Positions 12,101-26,000 of a DNA stretch of 64,000 nucleotides are shown piece by piece. Position numbers and translations under genes: made by a program. The notes beneath the pieces are model-generated. The model made no database searches and was not told the DNA's origin. It saw only the letters and a list, made by a program, of their open reading frames with translations. This stretch comes from Dugong dugon (lineage: Eukaryota > Chordata > Mammalia > Sirenia > Dugongidae). Location of the stretch: the NCBI GenBank assembly GCA_030035585.1, contig CM057468.1, positions 52,076,145 to 52,140,144 on the forward strand. Direction: 5' to 3'. Position 1 is the stretch's first letter, and the number at the start of each line of letters is the position of its first letter.

Positions 12101-15100
12101 CTGAATATCTGCAAACTGTAAAGCTTTGGGTCTGTTCCCATTTCGCTTTGTTGGTCATGACTGAACTGGTTCGAACTGGTTTGAAGCCCCGCTATGGAAT
12201 TCCCTATTTAGTGTGAAAAAACATATTCTCTCCTAATGGGATTCTTTTCCTTGTCATGTACCCAAACATGAGGTATAAGGAGTCAATAAGGACATTTTTA
12301 CTAAGGAAAATGCAGGAGGGTAATGTAGTCACCTGATCCTCTGCTCTCACAGTCAGAGTATCCTGGTTGAGGAGGTGTGTTACTCGCTTAACATCAAGTT
12401 GTAGAAACTCATCAGTTTTGTAAACTTCAGTAAAATGCTGATGAATAAAGTCATCTGCAGTTGCTTTCAATTCAGGACAGTCTAGACACTCTGCTAGAAC
12501 ACTTATACCTAAACACAGAAAGAAAATAAAAGAATAGAAAATTACTTTTACAAAAAATATACCTTTGAAGATAAAGTATGACTTCATGAAAATTAGACTG
12601 AATCAATTTCATAAATCTGATTATGCCTGATAAGAAAACTTTTACTATTACCTTATTTACTTTTTCTTGACCAAATGCATTGATGAAAACTTCCAGCACA
12701 AAGTTGAATAGTACATGTTTCCCTGTAAAAAATATTTGCTGTAGGTTTCTGACACTTACAAGTTAATGGGGTATTCTATTTCTGGTTTAAAAGTTTTTTT
12801 TTTTTTTAAACATCAGGAATAGGTACTGAAAACACAAAGGTATTTTCAGCATCTGTTACGATTATATTTATTTTTCTCCCATAACTCGTTAGCATAGTAA
12901 GTTACATTAAAAGATTTTTTAACATTCAGTTACTCCGGCATTTCTGAAATAACTCCTACCTGATTAAGAACCGTTCTTTCTAAAAATACAGTCATTGCTG
13001 ATTTTAATTTGCTCATTTTTTTTTTTTTTTAGTGTTTTTAAGTGAAAGTAGCCTAAAGTTTTATAGGTGTCTGCACGTGTTCTTTGTCCAGTATTGGCAT
13101 CACGATACTACTAGTCTTGTAGAATGAGCTGGAAACTTTCCTATCTTTATCTATAATTTAGAACAATTTAAATTACATAAGCATTAATCTATTCTTTGAA
13201 AGTCTGGTAGAATTAACCCATAAAACTATCAAACCTGGAGCATTCACCAGAAAAAGATATTTACCTTTTCAATTGTTTCTGAGGTTACTAGTTTCAGGTC
13301 TTCTACTTTTAAAGACAATTTTGGTTGTCTTTTGCTTTCATACCTATAATTCTAATTCTTGATGTTTGTTCTTTGATCTTTTCTTCTTGATCACATTTGT
13401 TAAGTTTGTGATTATTTTATACTCTTCTTTGAAACAATTAGCTTTTGTTTTTCTAGCCAAGTTTATGGTCGATTAGTTTTATTTTTCTATTTCATTAATT
13501 TATACTTTAAAGAATATCTTTTTTTACTTTAAGTATTTAAAAAAAATATTTTTCCTTCCTCGTTTAGCAGAATACTTAGGTAAAAAAAGAGCAAAAATAA
13601 ATGCATTTATTTTGAAAACATTTTAAGATGACAAATTTTCTTCTAAGAAATGCTTTGATCATATTCTAAGAGTTTGATTTATTGTGTGCTTAATATCGTA
13701 AGTTTCTATGCATATACATACCCTGTAAGTTTATTTTCACTGCCTCTTTAAAAGTACTTTTCTAAATAACTCTTCTGTTAAATTTCTAAGTATGTACAGA
13801 ATAGGGTGGGAGAACAGTTATCCTTTTGTAGTTAATTTCTGGTTTTACTGCACTGTCATCAGAACGTGGCCTCTGTCTCTTCTCTTTTAGATATTCAAGA
13901 TTTTCTGTGGCTGGTGATCAGTATTTGTAAACACTCCAAAGGTGCCTAAAAACAATTTGTATTTTCTGATTACTGGGTAAAACCTTCTATATCTACCTAA
14001 ACAAATTTGTGTTTTTCAAATCCTCACACCTTTCCCAAGCCTTCTGGGCAATTCTATGAGTTACTCAATATCTTTTCAATAAATTCCTCTTCTGTTTAAA
14101 CCAGCAAAAGGCCATTTATTTTGCTTGTAACTAAGAAGATGGACTAGGTTCATTCCTTCCTTGAGTTCTTTATCTCTCACTTGGTGTAGTACTTCCCCCT
14201 ATACTTTTCTCAGAAGGAATCTAGGTTATTATACATTGTGTGCTTGAAATATTCCAAATAAATGATGTCTTGGGAATACAATCCTTTTTTCCTCCTCTTA
14301 TCATTTACAAACCTTGTGCTACTGTCTGCTAACTTTGTGTTGCAGACAAAAACTTATTCCCATTCTGATTATCTTTCTTTTCTAAATAACCTGTTTTATC
14401 AGTTACCTATTGCTGCAAGACAATCCCAAAACCTGGTGGCCCAAAATAACAAAAATGTTATTTCTCACAATTCTATGGGTCAGGTGAGTGGTTCTAGTCT
14501 GGGCTGGCTGGGGCTGGAATGTATAGAATGGCCTCATTCACATATCTGGTAATAGGCAAGCTGGTTGGTCCAGCAGGCCTCAGATGGGATAGCTCATCTC
14601 TGCCCCTCAGTGGTCTCCAGTCTTCACGAGCTCCCAGCAGCAAAGGAGGGCAAAGCCACAAATGCGTAAGCACCTTTCATGCTTCTGCTCATGTGACATT
14701 TGCTAATGCCCAGTGGGCTAAAGCAAGTCACATGGCCAAGGCCAGATTACAGGAGGAGAAAACCGGCTCCCCCTCTTAACAGGAGGAGCTACCAAGTCAC
14801 ATTGCAAAGGGGTGTACACATAGGGATGGTGTACATTTTTTGGTAATTTACCACACCTCTTTTCTCTGAAAGTTTATAAATTCTCTTTTTTGCTAATTAA
14901 TTTTTTTTATTGTAATACAATACACATAAAATTTACTGTTAGAGACATTTAACACATTCACCATACTGCCCCACCATTACCACTAACTAGTTCTACAACA
15001 TTTTCATCATCCCAAATGTAAGTTCTCTCTTGATCTTTGAAGTGAAAACTATCACTAGGATGTATCTAGAGAAGGGATATCATAGTTCATTGATTAGATC

Positions 15101-18100
15101 TAGTACTCATTATGACTTAAGTTTTTTTAAGTCCAAATAAGTTCCCTTCTATCATGTCTCTGATTACTGCTTTTCTTCCATCTGTTCCTTCTGGATCTCC
15201 TACTTTACACTAGTGCCCCTGTATCTTTCTTCCTAGTCTTTACGCTCCACTGCAACCTGTTCACTGTGGGTGTCCACTGTAGGTGAAATATTGGTGGCAC
15301 AGCTTCCAGCATCATAGCAACATGCAAGCCACCACAGTATGACAAACTGACAGTGGGTGGTGGGTAGATAGACTAGGAAGAAAGGCCTGGTGATCCACTT
15401 CTAAAAATTAGCCAATGAAAACCTTATGGATCGTAACAGAACAACACCCAACTCACTTGCTTTGGAAACGTCATTAGGAGGGATCAATTGCTAGAGGACA
15501 TCATGTCTAGTGAAGCAGACGGCCAGCGAGGGTGTGGGGAACCCTTTGTGAGATGGATTTGCACAACACCTGCAATGACTCAAACATGCTTGTGATTGTG
15601 AGGATGACACAGGACCAGGCAAAATTTCATTCGGTTGTACAGGAGGTTGCCATGAGTTGGACTATACTTGACAGCAACTAACAACAACAATCTTCCTTCC
15701 ATGTCTTTTATCTTTTCACTAATGGTTTCCATTTCTTTACATTATTGTTTTGTATCATAAGGTAGTTTCCCGTTTGATCTTCTTTAGTAAGTTTTTTAGG
15801 AGTATCCTTTCTACTTTTCAATTAAATTGAATTTTAAAACTGGAAGATCTTAATTTTTTTTCTCTCCCTTCAAACGTATCTGTCATGGATTGAATTGTGT
15901 CCTCCAAAAATATCTGTCGACTTGGCTAGGTCATGACTCTCAGTATTGTATGATTGTCTACCATTCTGTCATTTGATGTGATTTCCCTGTGTTGTATATT
16001 CTATCACGATAAAATGGATTAGTGACAGTTATATTGATGAGATATACAAGATTACATAGTGTCTTAAGCCTATCTCTTTTGAGATATGTAAGAGAAGCAA
16101 CCAGAGAGACATGGGGACCTCAAACCACCAAGAAAGCAGTGCTGGGAGCAAAGTGCGTCCTTTGGACCTGAGGTTCCTGCGCTGAGATGCTCCCAGACCA
16201 AGGGAAGACTGATGACAAGGACCTTCCTCCAGAGCTGACAGAGAAGAGAAGGCCTTCCCCTGGAGCCGACACCCTAAATTTGGACTTGCAGTCTACAGGA
16301 CTGTGAGAGAATAAATTTCTCTTTCTTAAAGCCATCCACTTGTGGTATTTCTGTTATAGCAGCACTAGATGACTAAGACAGTATCATTTCTACTTTTAAT
16401 TTCCTTTCCATTTCTTACAATCAAATTTGCCTAAAAGAGCCATTCATTTTGGCTGTTAGGCTTGGTTTTCTCTCCCTGAAACTACTGGGTTCCTTTAACT
16501 TTATATGATCTTTGCCCGATTCCACAAGCTGCCCTACATTCCTTTAGCACTTGTGCAAGTCAGACTGTTGTGATCTCTTGGACAGCAGAGAACTGACAGG
16601 TAGTGAAATCTAAGAGAGAGCTCTTGTCTAGTTGGCTTCCAGGGAGAGCCGTGCCCAGGGCTAAACAGAAAGCAGGCACAAGCAGTTCCCCTGGGTACTG
16701 AATGGGTTGCCCTGGGCTCAACTGGCTGGGCCACTGTCTTCATCCAAAGCTTAGCCAGGTTTTAGGCTGCTGGGTTATTCTTCCCCTCCCAGCTTTGTAA
16801 ACAATGATGACAGAAGCTATCCCTAGGTAAAACTCCTAAATGGTCTCCTCAGAAGCCTACAGCCTAAGATGTGCTTAGCACCAACTCACTCCAGGTGCTT
16901 TTTATCTCCACATCTACTCCCTACTTTAGCTGGTTTTCTTTCTATTTGAATCAACTAAGAAGTTTAGAGAGCTAGGGAGTTAGAAAAGTATACTCAAGCC
17001 ATCATCTTCCAAGATTTTACTTAATTACCTTCTTATAATACATTTTATAAGAATGTTTGTTTATAAAGAGGGAAATAAACTTAAATCTCAGGAATACAGA
17101 ATTTTACTGATGAATGGAGCCCAAACTATGGCCCAGAGAGATGGGGGGACTCATCCTTGAATGTGTCTGTTGCACACATGAGATCAGATGCTAGTCTTTT
17201 AAGTACCAATATAGGTATCTTTTCAATATGTGGAGCCCTGGTGGCACAGTAGTTAAGAGCTCAGTGGCTAATCAAAAGGTTGACAGTTCGAATCCACCAG
17301 CCCCTCCTTGGAAATCCTATGGGGCAGTTCTACTCTCTTCTATAGCGTCACTGTGAGTTGAAATTGACCGGACGGCAGTGGGTTTATTTTTTTTGTTTTG
17401 TTTTTCGATACGTACACTCGTGGCTACCTTTTAAAACATTTCATCATTATATTCATCTACAAAGCTGTTCCCCTTCCTGCTTCCATCCAGTCCAATTCCT
17501 TTTCTGGATACCAGGGCAAGTCTCATTCTTATCCCCTTCGCCTGGCTTTGCCAACACCACCAGTTGTCATCAAGATGATTCTGACTCATGGTGACCCCAT
17601 GATAACCCCATGTGACTCATGCACTCCATAGGGTTTCAATGGCTGATTTTTTGGAAGTAGATTACCAGGACTTTCTTCCCAGGTGCTTCTGGGTAGACTA
17701 TGCTATCTGAATTTCAGTTCCGGCTCCTTCACATACTAGCTATGTGATCTCAGGCAAGTTACATAGCCTCAACTTCCTTATCTGAGAAGTGGAGATGATG
17801 TGTCTGTGAGGATTAAATGAGACAATCCAAGTAAAATATCTAGCACAGATTTTGGTATATCATAAGTGCTTAAATAAAAGTAAACACTCATGTTTAGGTT
17901 ATCATATACCACACCACCTCCAAATGCAATCCTTACTCCTTATCCCAGATACATGAAAACCCATTATTAAAGTCATTTTATATTCTGGAAAATGTTGATA
18001 CAATACTCAATGCGCCTGTTGCTGCCCAGGTTAATATGTACCTCCCCAAGTTCCTCTTACAATTCATTACTAGAAAATGTCCTAGTGGGCAATGTCTTTA

Positions 18101-21100
18101 AGGTTAAAATGAGGATCTTATAACTATTTTTTTTCTTTATTAAAACACATATGTGATTCCTTACCAAGACAATTTGAAGCATCCACTTGTTCTTTCAAAA
18201 AATCAACACACATTTTCTTCACAGGTTCAATCTGGTACTGGTTTGCTGCATCTAACAAAGATTGCACATTGTTGCTATTCACAGAAATCCTGCAAATTAA
18301 AGTGAATATTAATTTCCCACAAATTTTTATGACTTAAATAATATCGCCGTAGAATATATTCTACTAGCACCGGAAATTAAACAAAAAATTAAAGTTTTCC
18401 AATCTTTGACGGTTACTAGGGAAGGGAGGGGTGGAGGGGGGAAAAAACACCAAAATATTAAAGTTTTCCTTCCTATAATTAGTATGACATAGAATCCTCA
18501 AATCCCTCTGTTCTTGTAATTCTTCATTTTGAAGAATTTGGAGCATGTCAGTTACAACAATGATTTGCCATGACAGATGCCAACCTTGTTTCTCTAAAAC
18601 AGAAATGATCCTTTTTAACTCACCTAGCAGTATAAGCAAACTCCACAAGTTGTTCAATAATGTCAGGTTCAGCATCTTTGAGTTCTACTTCAAAGGACTT
18701 TGATTCAAGCATGTTAGCTAAAATGAAAAGAAACAGAAAGGGCATTAGTTACTACCACTAGTTTAACTGAGGAACCAGAACATCCCAGGCCATGTTAAAT
18801 ATGAAGAATAACAGGACAAATGTCTCTGGAAGAAAATAACCTAGAAAGCCAAACATTCCCATAGTAAATGCAAATTCATTCTCTACACTTGAGATGTGTC
18901 TTAAATGAAAATAATCTAAGAAATCAGTGTGTTGCTGTTGTGTGCTGTTGAGTCTATTTTTGACTCATAGCGACCCCACGTGATAGAGTAAAACTGCCCC
19001 ACAGGGTTTTCTAGGCTGTAATCTTTATGCAAGCAGACTGTTAGTTCTCTCTCCCGTGGAGTCAGCAGGTGGGTTCGAACCACTAACCTTTCAGTTAGCA
19101 GGCAAGTGCCTAACCACTGCGCCACCAGGGCTTCTTCTTAAAAAAAAAGCCCAGGTCAACAGAGAGTTATAAAACTAGATTTAGTTTTTCCCTACCTCCT
19201 AAAATAATTTGGTAGCACTCTTTTAAACTGCTACTAGCAAAGTTCTTCTGATACATCTTGAACAAATCTATACGAACAGTGACAATTATGTAAGTCATCT
19301 ATAGATTGCAAAGCTCTCACATCTTCTAAAAACCTTGGTAGGTAGCCCGTGCACTAAAAAGAAAACTTGAGGCAGATATATTATATAATCTGATCAAACT
19401 CATAAACAGTACTAAGTAGGGGAACAAGAACTTGGGTCCAGTTCTCAACTCCAAATCTAGGGTTCCTCCTACTACAGTAAAACCTAAAGGTGGCACCTGT
19501 ATAAGGCAGAAAACTGTCAGAGAAAGAAAACTCAAATATTATCTTCCACTAAAACAAGTGATAGAAAAGTGGTAAGACTGCACCCTGTCAAAGGCAGAAA
19601 ACTTTCAAGACCCAGAAAAACAAGGCAGTCCCAGCGAATTCTGGTTCTCACAGGCTTCACCGTATAAGCTGTATCTCATTTCTTTCTTTCTTTCTTTAAA
19701 GTTTAACTTGCTAAATAAAATGTCACAAGATTATCTGCTCTTTTGCCTTTCCACCTGAGGTTAAGAAGAAAACCTCAGGCATTCAAGCAGAAGCCATTAT
19801 TTCCATCAATCAGGTATCTGGCCATTAGGTCTAATTAAAGGACATTTTTCTTTTGATCAATCATCATGATGATCACTTCTCAATCTCTTTCCTGTTCTAC
19901 GGCCTTAAGTTAAGTACTTTGAAAACTAGGAAAATGGCACATTTTCCTATAGACCCCACCTCATTCTGAAAGAAAAAAATGATATGTTTTATCTAAAGAT
20001 ACTTACTTGTGAACATTAAGTTAAAAAAATGACTGGCTGCAGCAAGGACAACACGATGAGCAGGTATCTTTCTTTCCTGGACCATGAGAATCACATCACA
20101 CAAAGTTTTCTAATCAAAAGAAAAATACATAAAATTAAAAGGGGCTCACTAGGCCTAGCTTAGTAATACATATAAAACAGGGGCTCAGTGAATGCTTTAC
20201 CTCTAATTTCTATTTAAATCCAGTCCTTTTTCCAGCACAGAATTTGTTTACAATGTAAGACATATGTAAGAAGGACTTACAGAGTTGCTATCATGTAGTA
20301 TCAAAAATTAGCACTGAGTTCATATAGTTGGGAGAAAAAAGGAAAGAAAAGTTCCTTAGAATCAGAAAGGAGGAAGTCTACTAATTCTTTAGGGAAGCCA
20401 AAGATTTTTTTGTGTGTGTGACACAAATTCTAAAATAATTCCATGGTGAGCTTTTATGAGGGATATTATATGATATAATGACAATGTCCTTGAGTTTTTC
20501 AAACTCAACAATCTGCTTTTGCATGATTTTTAAAAATATCTATCTTTGATAAAATCCTGAGCATACTTCGTATTTCCCAAGCAAGTAGTCTTCCACAGAT
20601 CTAACCTGAGAGAGAAACAACTCAGAATACATAGTAGATGAACCAAATGTTCCTTGGGCAATCTTTTCCTATGTAACGCTTCTCTCAAATGCACTTCTGA
20701 CAGGAGCTGGATGACAGCCAGTTTTAAATTTCTGACCAAGGTCAAAATGGCTGCTGGAAGAAGGCAGATCTAGACTAAATACTTAATTACAATGTTGGAA
20801 AAATGGAATACTAGAGGAAAAAAGTTTAAGGCTTACTGGAACCCTTAAAGATGAATTTCAAGGAAAAGTAAAAGTCCTTTGTGACAAATAAAATTCCAAT
20901 TTCTTAGTGAAGTTAAAGAAATAATGTACAGGTTAGGCTCACAGAAAATTGGTTGTCTACAATGTATCAAGGACTATGCTAGGCACTGGGAATACAAGGC
21001 AAGTAATATGTTCAGAGTAAAAAAAATCTTTTAACACATCAAAAATGGTTTAGTGTATCAGAGTATAAGGCATTTTGCACATTTTAAGTATTTTACTGAA

Positions 21101-23014
21101 ACTGTTAATCTAGTTTCTGACAGATACATCACTGCTATTTCCTACTTTATTACTTCATGAATAAAAATCTAAGATGACAATGCTTAGAATGAGAAGGAAG
21201 AATGGGCCCCAAATAGCAGGTTAAGAGATGAATGAAAGTTCATTTTTATAGATTCGAGATTACAGCCTAGGAAATCCTGTGAAGCAGTTCTACCCTGTCC
21301 TGTAGGGTTGCTATGAGTTGGAATTGACTCAACAGCACATGACAACAACAACAACATATATGAGTAGCAGGCCATAAAGAAATATAAACGAGGAAAAAAA
21401 AAATCCAAGTCATAGCAGTAATAATTAAATATCTAGAAATAAACTTAAGAAATATGAGGGATCTACATTAAGTGAGAACTTGATACATGATAAAGATACC
21501 ACTTCAAAAACGTGGTGAGAGATTTGGTAATAGAAAAGGTGGTATTGGGATAACTAGTTAACCATGTGGAGGAAATATTAGATTTCTTGCTCATAATGTA
21601 CTCTCTCTTTTCCTCTGGGAAGGTAAGTTTCAGTCCTTTTTTCTATCCCTCACCTGTACAACGACTACAGGATGGGCAAGATTGCGGTAGAAGTCACTAA
21701 TAGCACATGGCCAGGCCTTCTAGCTCATTCTTCTTCCATAAGCTTGCCCTCAAAGTGGGTCATAAGCTCACTGAGGCCGGCTTTGTCCCTGTGGCAGGGG
21801 GAGGCCTATTCCTGTTCTTAAGCAGCTCTGCCTCAGACTGGGTGAGTTCAGTTCAGGGGGAAGAGAATAGGAAGTCCAATTTTATGCTTAGGTCAAAGCC
21901 ATGTTCCCCAATCTGTCTTCGCCTTTAACATATCTGTCACCTGTGTCTATTTCTCAACTATTCAGAAGTAGTAGTGGAGGAAGGTTCCTCAAAACCATAT
22001 GCACAGATACTCAATGCATCACAAAGCGAGACAGAAACTTCAGCAGCTTTAGTACTTGTAATCCTTGGGGGCTTTTACAGGAAGAGTTCTTTGGTCTAGG
22101 AAAGACTGACCTCAAAATAGGCAGGAATTCAGGCATCTGTTGGTGGAATGACTTTTTGCTCTCTTTATCATGTTAGTCAGGCAGGATTGTAGGCTGGGAT
22201 TTGAAATTGCAAAAGGCAGCTAGGTTCAATGCAGGCTCCAAAGCATTGTATGAGGATGAGGTTTCTAGCTTTTAACAATATGTGCCGGCATTAGTAGAAG
22301 GGACTGAAATCAGCTACCCCAAATTCTGTTCTCCATTGTGTTCCAAGGAGGGAACTGAGGAATTACTAACCTTTGGATTTATATGGCTTGTCAACAAGGT
22401 TCTGCAGTCAGTCCCTCTCAGTGTGATTTCAAGATGGCTGTGGATATAAATCCTTCAGCAGACTGCAGACTGATAGTTGAGTGGTGTAATGGTTAAGGTT
22501 GTATGTCAGCTTGGCTGGGCCATGATTCTCAGTGGTTTGGCAATTATGTAATGATGTAGTTTTGACATTTATGTAATGATGTAGTTTGGCCATTGTGTAA
22601 TGATGTAGTTATCCTCCATTTTGTAATATAATGTAATCAACTTCATGATATGATCTGATGTGATCAGCCAATCAGTTTTAAGGGGAGTTTTCTTGGGGGT
22701 GTGGCCTGCATCTAATATATATGGACGCTCTGGCAAAGCTTGCTGGCTTTTCCTCGCTCTGGACCCTGCATCCAGCTTGTCATCACCTGACTTCTGGCTC
22801 TTGGGACTTGAGCCAGCAGTCTGCCGTCTTACCTGCTGATCTTGGATTCATCAGCCTCTGCAGCCACATGAGTCAGAAGAAGCCTTCAGCCTGACACCTG
22901 ACCCACAGACTTGGGACTTGCCAGCATCTACAACTGTATGAGCCATTTCCTTGAGATAAATCTCTCTCTCTCCCCCCTTCTCTCTATATGTAGTGTATAT
23001 TTTATATATATACG

Positions 23015-23052
<38 letters not shown>

Positions 23053-26000
23053 TATGCTTTGATGCTTTTGCTTCTCTAGAGAATACAACCTAAGACAGGT
23101 GGTGAATGTAAATCACTGAAAAGATAAAATGGAGCCCTTATTACATAGGGGGTAAATCATCTTCTTGGATTGAGATACTAGAAAAGTCTCAATAAAGCTA
23201 TATAAACCCAAAGGCCAAGAAAAAAATTAAAAAAGCCTCTCTAGGAATCACGCTTGTTCAGAAAAGCAAGAAAAACAGGACTGGACTTAAACACACGTAT
23301 AACCAGAAAAGGCAAGTGAGAAACTGAAAGAAAAACAAAGGAAGGCACCCAGATTAAGCTGGAGGAAAAGGAGGGTTTCTTTTGTTAAAGGGAAACAAAC
23401 ATATGATAAGCTAGGCCAAAGAGCTTTGAAAGAAAAAGGAGATACAGTGTGGTATAGTTGCTCTTTAAAAGATGGGACTAGGCAAAAAAGTTTTCCTTTT
23501 CCTTTTGGTATTTTTTGTTGTTACTCTTTCAAGGAAGGCATTATGGACCAGAGAGATATAATCAAGGAAAAGAAGTAGAAATTTAAGGGTGTCAACTAAA
23601 ACAGTTCTCTAAGAAAGAGCCTGGATTGAGGTCAATTTTTTAAGATTCCCTCCTAAAGCTCAAGAAATCAATAAAATAATTAAAGGGCCACCCTTAACGA
23701 CTGGGACAGCTACAGTAAGTGATTACAGTAAATTCAGATAGATTTGAAAAGCGAAGAGAAGAAGACCAGCAATAGAGTATTTCATGCCTTATTAAGTAAT
23801 TTTCAAGGTTATGTAGGTGGGAAGGGAGTCCCTGGGGGGCACAAATCGTTAAGTGCTGGACTACTAACTGAAAGGTTGGTGGTTCAAACCCACTCAAAGC
23901 CAGGGATACCTTGGAAGTCAGGTCTGGTGATGTGCTTCTGAAAGATCACAGGCTTGAAAACCCTATGGAGCAGTTCTACTCTGCACACATGGGGTTGTCA
24001 TGAGCCAGAACTGACTCAATGGCAACTAATAACAACATAGGCGGGAAGACAGGAATGGCACATGCAACACAGTAGTTAAAAGCTTGGCTGCCGACTGAAA
24101 GGTCGGTGGTTTGAACCCACCAGGTGCTCCACGGGAGAACGATGTGGCAGTTTGCTCCCGTAAAGATTTACAGCCTTGGAAACCCTACAAGGCAGTTCTA
24201 CTCTGTCCTATAGCATTGCTAGGAGTTGGAACTGACTCGATAGCAATGGGTTTTGGTGTAGTGGAACATATCTGGGAAGCTTGCGGAAATAAAGACGCTA
24301 AGGAAGGGTATCAGGTCACATAAAAGGGAAGCCAAACAACCCAAATATAATCCAGTCCTAAGTTAGGTAATTCCGCATAACTAGAATTACCCTCCTGAAG
24401 GTGGTGGAGGCTGGCAGTAACTGAATCAATCCTGAATACATGGACCCTGCATTTTCTGTGATATGGGAAATTGTGTAAGAAAGGCACAGAGAAAGGCATA
24501 TGCTAGTAACACAAACATTTGGGTCCAAAATCAAAAGGAAAGGAAAAGGAAGAAAAGCACTCTGATCGAAACTATTAGCTCCACATGAAGTAGAGAGGAA
24601 AGGACAGTTGTTAAGCAGGTTAACAACTCAGCTGGGGCTGCCTGAAAGGAACAGATGTACAACAGAGAAAATGAGACACTAGAGACATAGCCCATTTCAG
24701 CACAAATAGGTGACAGAAAGGAATACATCTGTTGCCACTGAGTTTCCAAGGCCTGGAATTCAAACACTGAGGAAAGGCAAGGCTTCGAGAAGCATGCTGT
24801 AAAGGCCTTCTTGCAGGCCTTTAGAGAACTCTGTTAAAGGTCTCCAGCTGACACAGATGTAGGGGAAAAGAGGGAAGACTTGCCCAAGCAACAAGATTCA
24901 TAGATATAAGGAATTCTACAGCAGGATAGGATCATTCTGGGGAGACAAAGGTGCAGAACAATCAGGAGGATCAGAACCATAGTACATCACTCTTCTCCCA
25001 AAGGGGAGGAAAGACTTTGTTACAGAACTCTGCCATTTCAGCACTGGACTGCCAGGAACACAAGATTCAAAGGAAAAATGAAAATTAAGTTTTAAATGTG
25101 CAGGATGGACAATAAGGGAAAGAAAGGAAACTCCAGGAGACCTCGTAGCTGAGTATATCATTCTGACAAATTTCAAACATTTTTTTAATAAGAAAAAGAG
25201 TGCATCCTATACCAGAGAAACATTACTATGTATAGATGAAATCCCTTCCACATGTGGTAAATGGTGCCTCCAATAGCCTCTAGATAGCCAACAAGACTGG
25301 CAACCTGTCCAAGTCAAAAGCCAAGATTTTTTCTCATGTTTTCTTTGAAAGCCCTTTGTGCCCCAGAAATCTACGTTTCTAATCTGGTTTTGGCTGGGAA
25401 GAATAATGGGTTAGGACCGCACAATGTCTCAACACTTGTGTTAACTGCTTACTATAGGGATAGGAGATTTGCTTGTTTCTGTTCAGGTTAGTGGGATGAT
25501 GCTGTGCTAATCTTTAAGAGTCCTAGAGACCTTTGGATGTACTTAAAAAGTACGGCACTAACTACAAAAATGGAGAAATTCAGCTCTGACAGTGCTAAAC
25601 TAACAAAATCCATTCCAATCGAAGACAGCCCAGGCTGCAGCTGCTGAAGTGCCTTGACTCTACCCAAACATTTAAAAGAATGTCTTCTGGTAGAGACTGA
25701 GCAGTGTAAGAAACCACGGAGAGCAGGCATTTGGACTTCAATAGCCTTTAATTTTAATTCAGATGGAAATCACACATGTGGGACTTCAATTTCTCTCTGA
25801 GAATTTAATAATGAGAGGGTTTATAACAGTCAAATTTAGGGGATTTTATGTTGCTAGTATGGAATTATAAAGGAGTGCTTTCAGCTGTCATTTGTGTTCA
25901 CTGCAGAACATGTCGAGAGCTATGAATGACATCTTGGGTGAGAAAAATTTGAGATGGGCAATGGAAGTGAACTTTCAGCCTAGGGTAGCTCAAGGCCTGG

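Noticed and set aside
12204..12587. 127-codon frame around exon 5 taken as a complete small gene
   Set aside because: Only 12333-12508 matches KLHL7; both ends run into intron past good splice sites.
18364..18675. 103-codon minus-strand frame over exon 3
   Set aside because: It reads exon 3 in a different frame and runs into the intron; the KLHL7 frame and splice sites explain the region.
23021..23048. CA run and other short tandem repeats as a CRISPR or satellite array
   Set aside because: Simple microsatellites; no spaced repeat-spacer pattern exists in the window.
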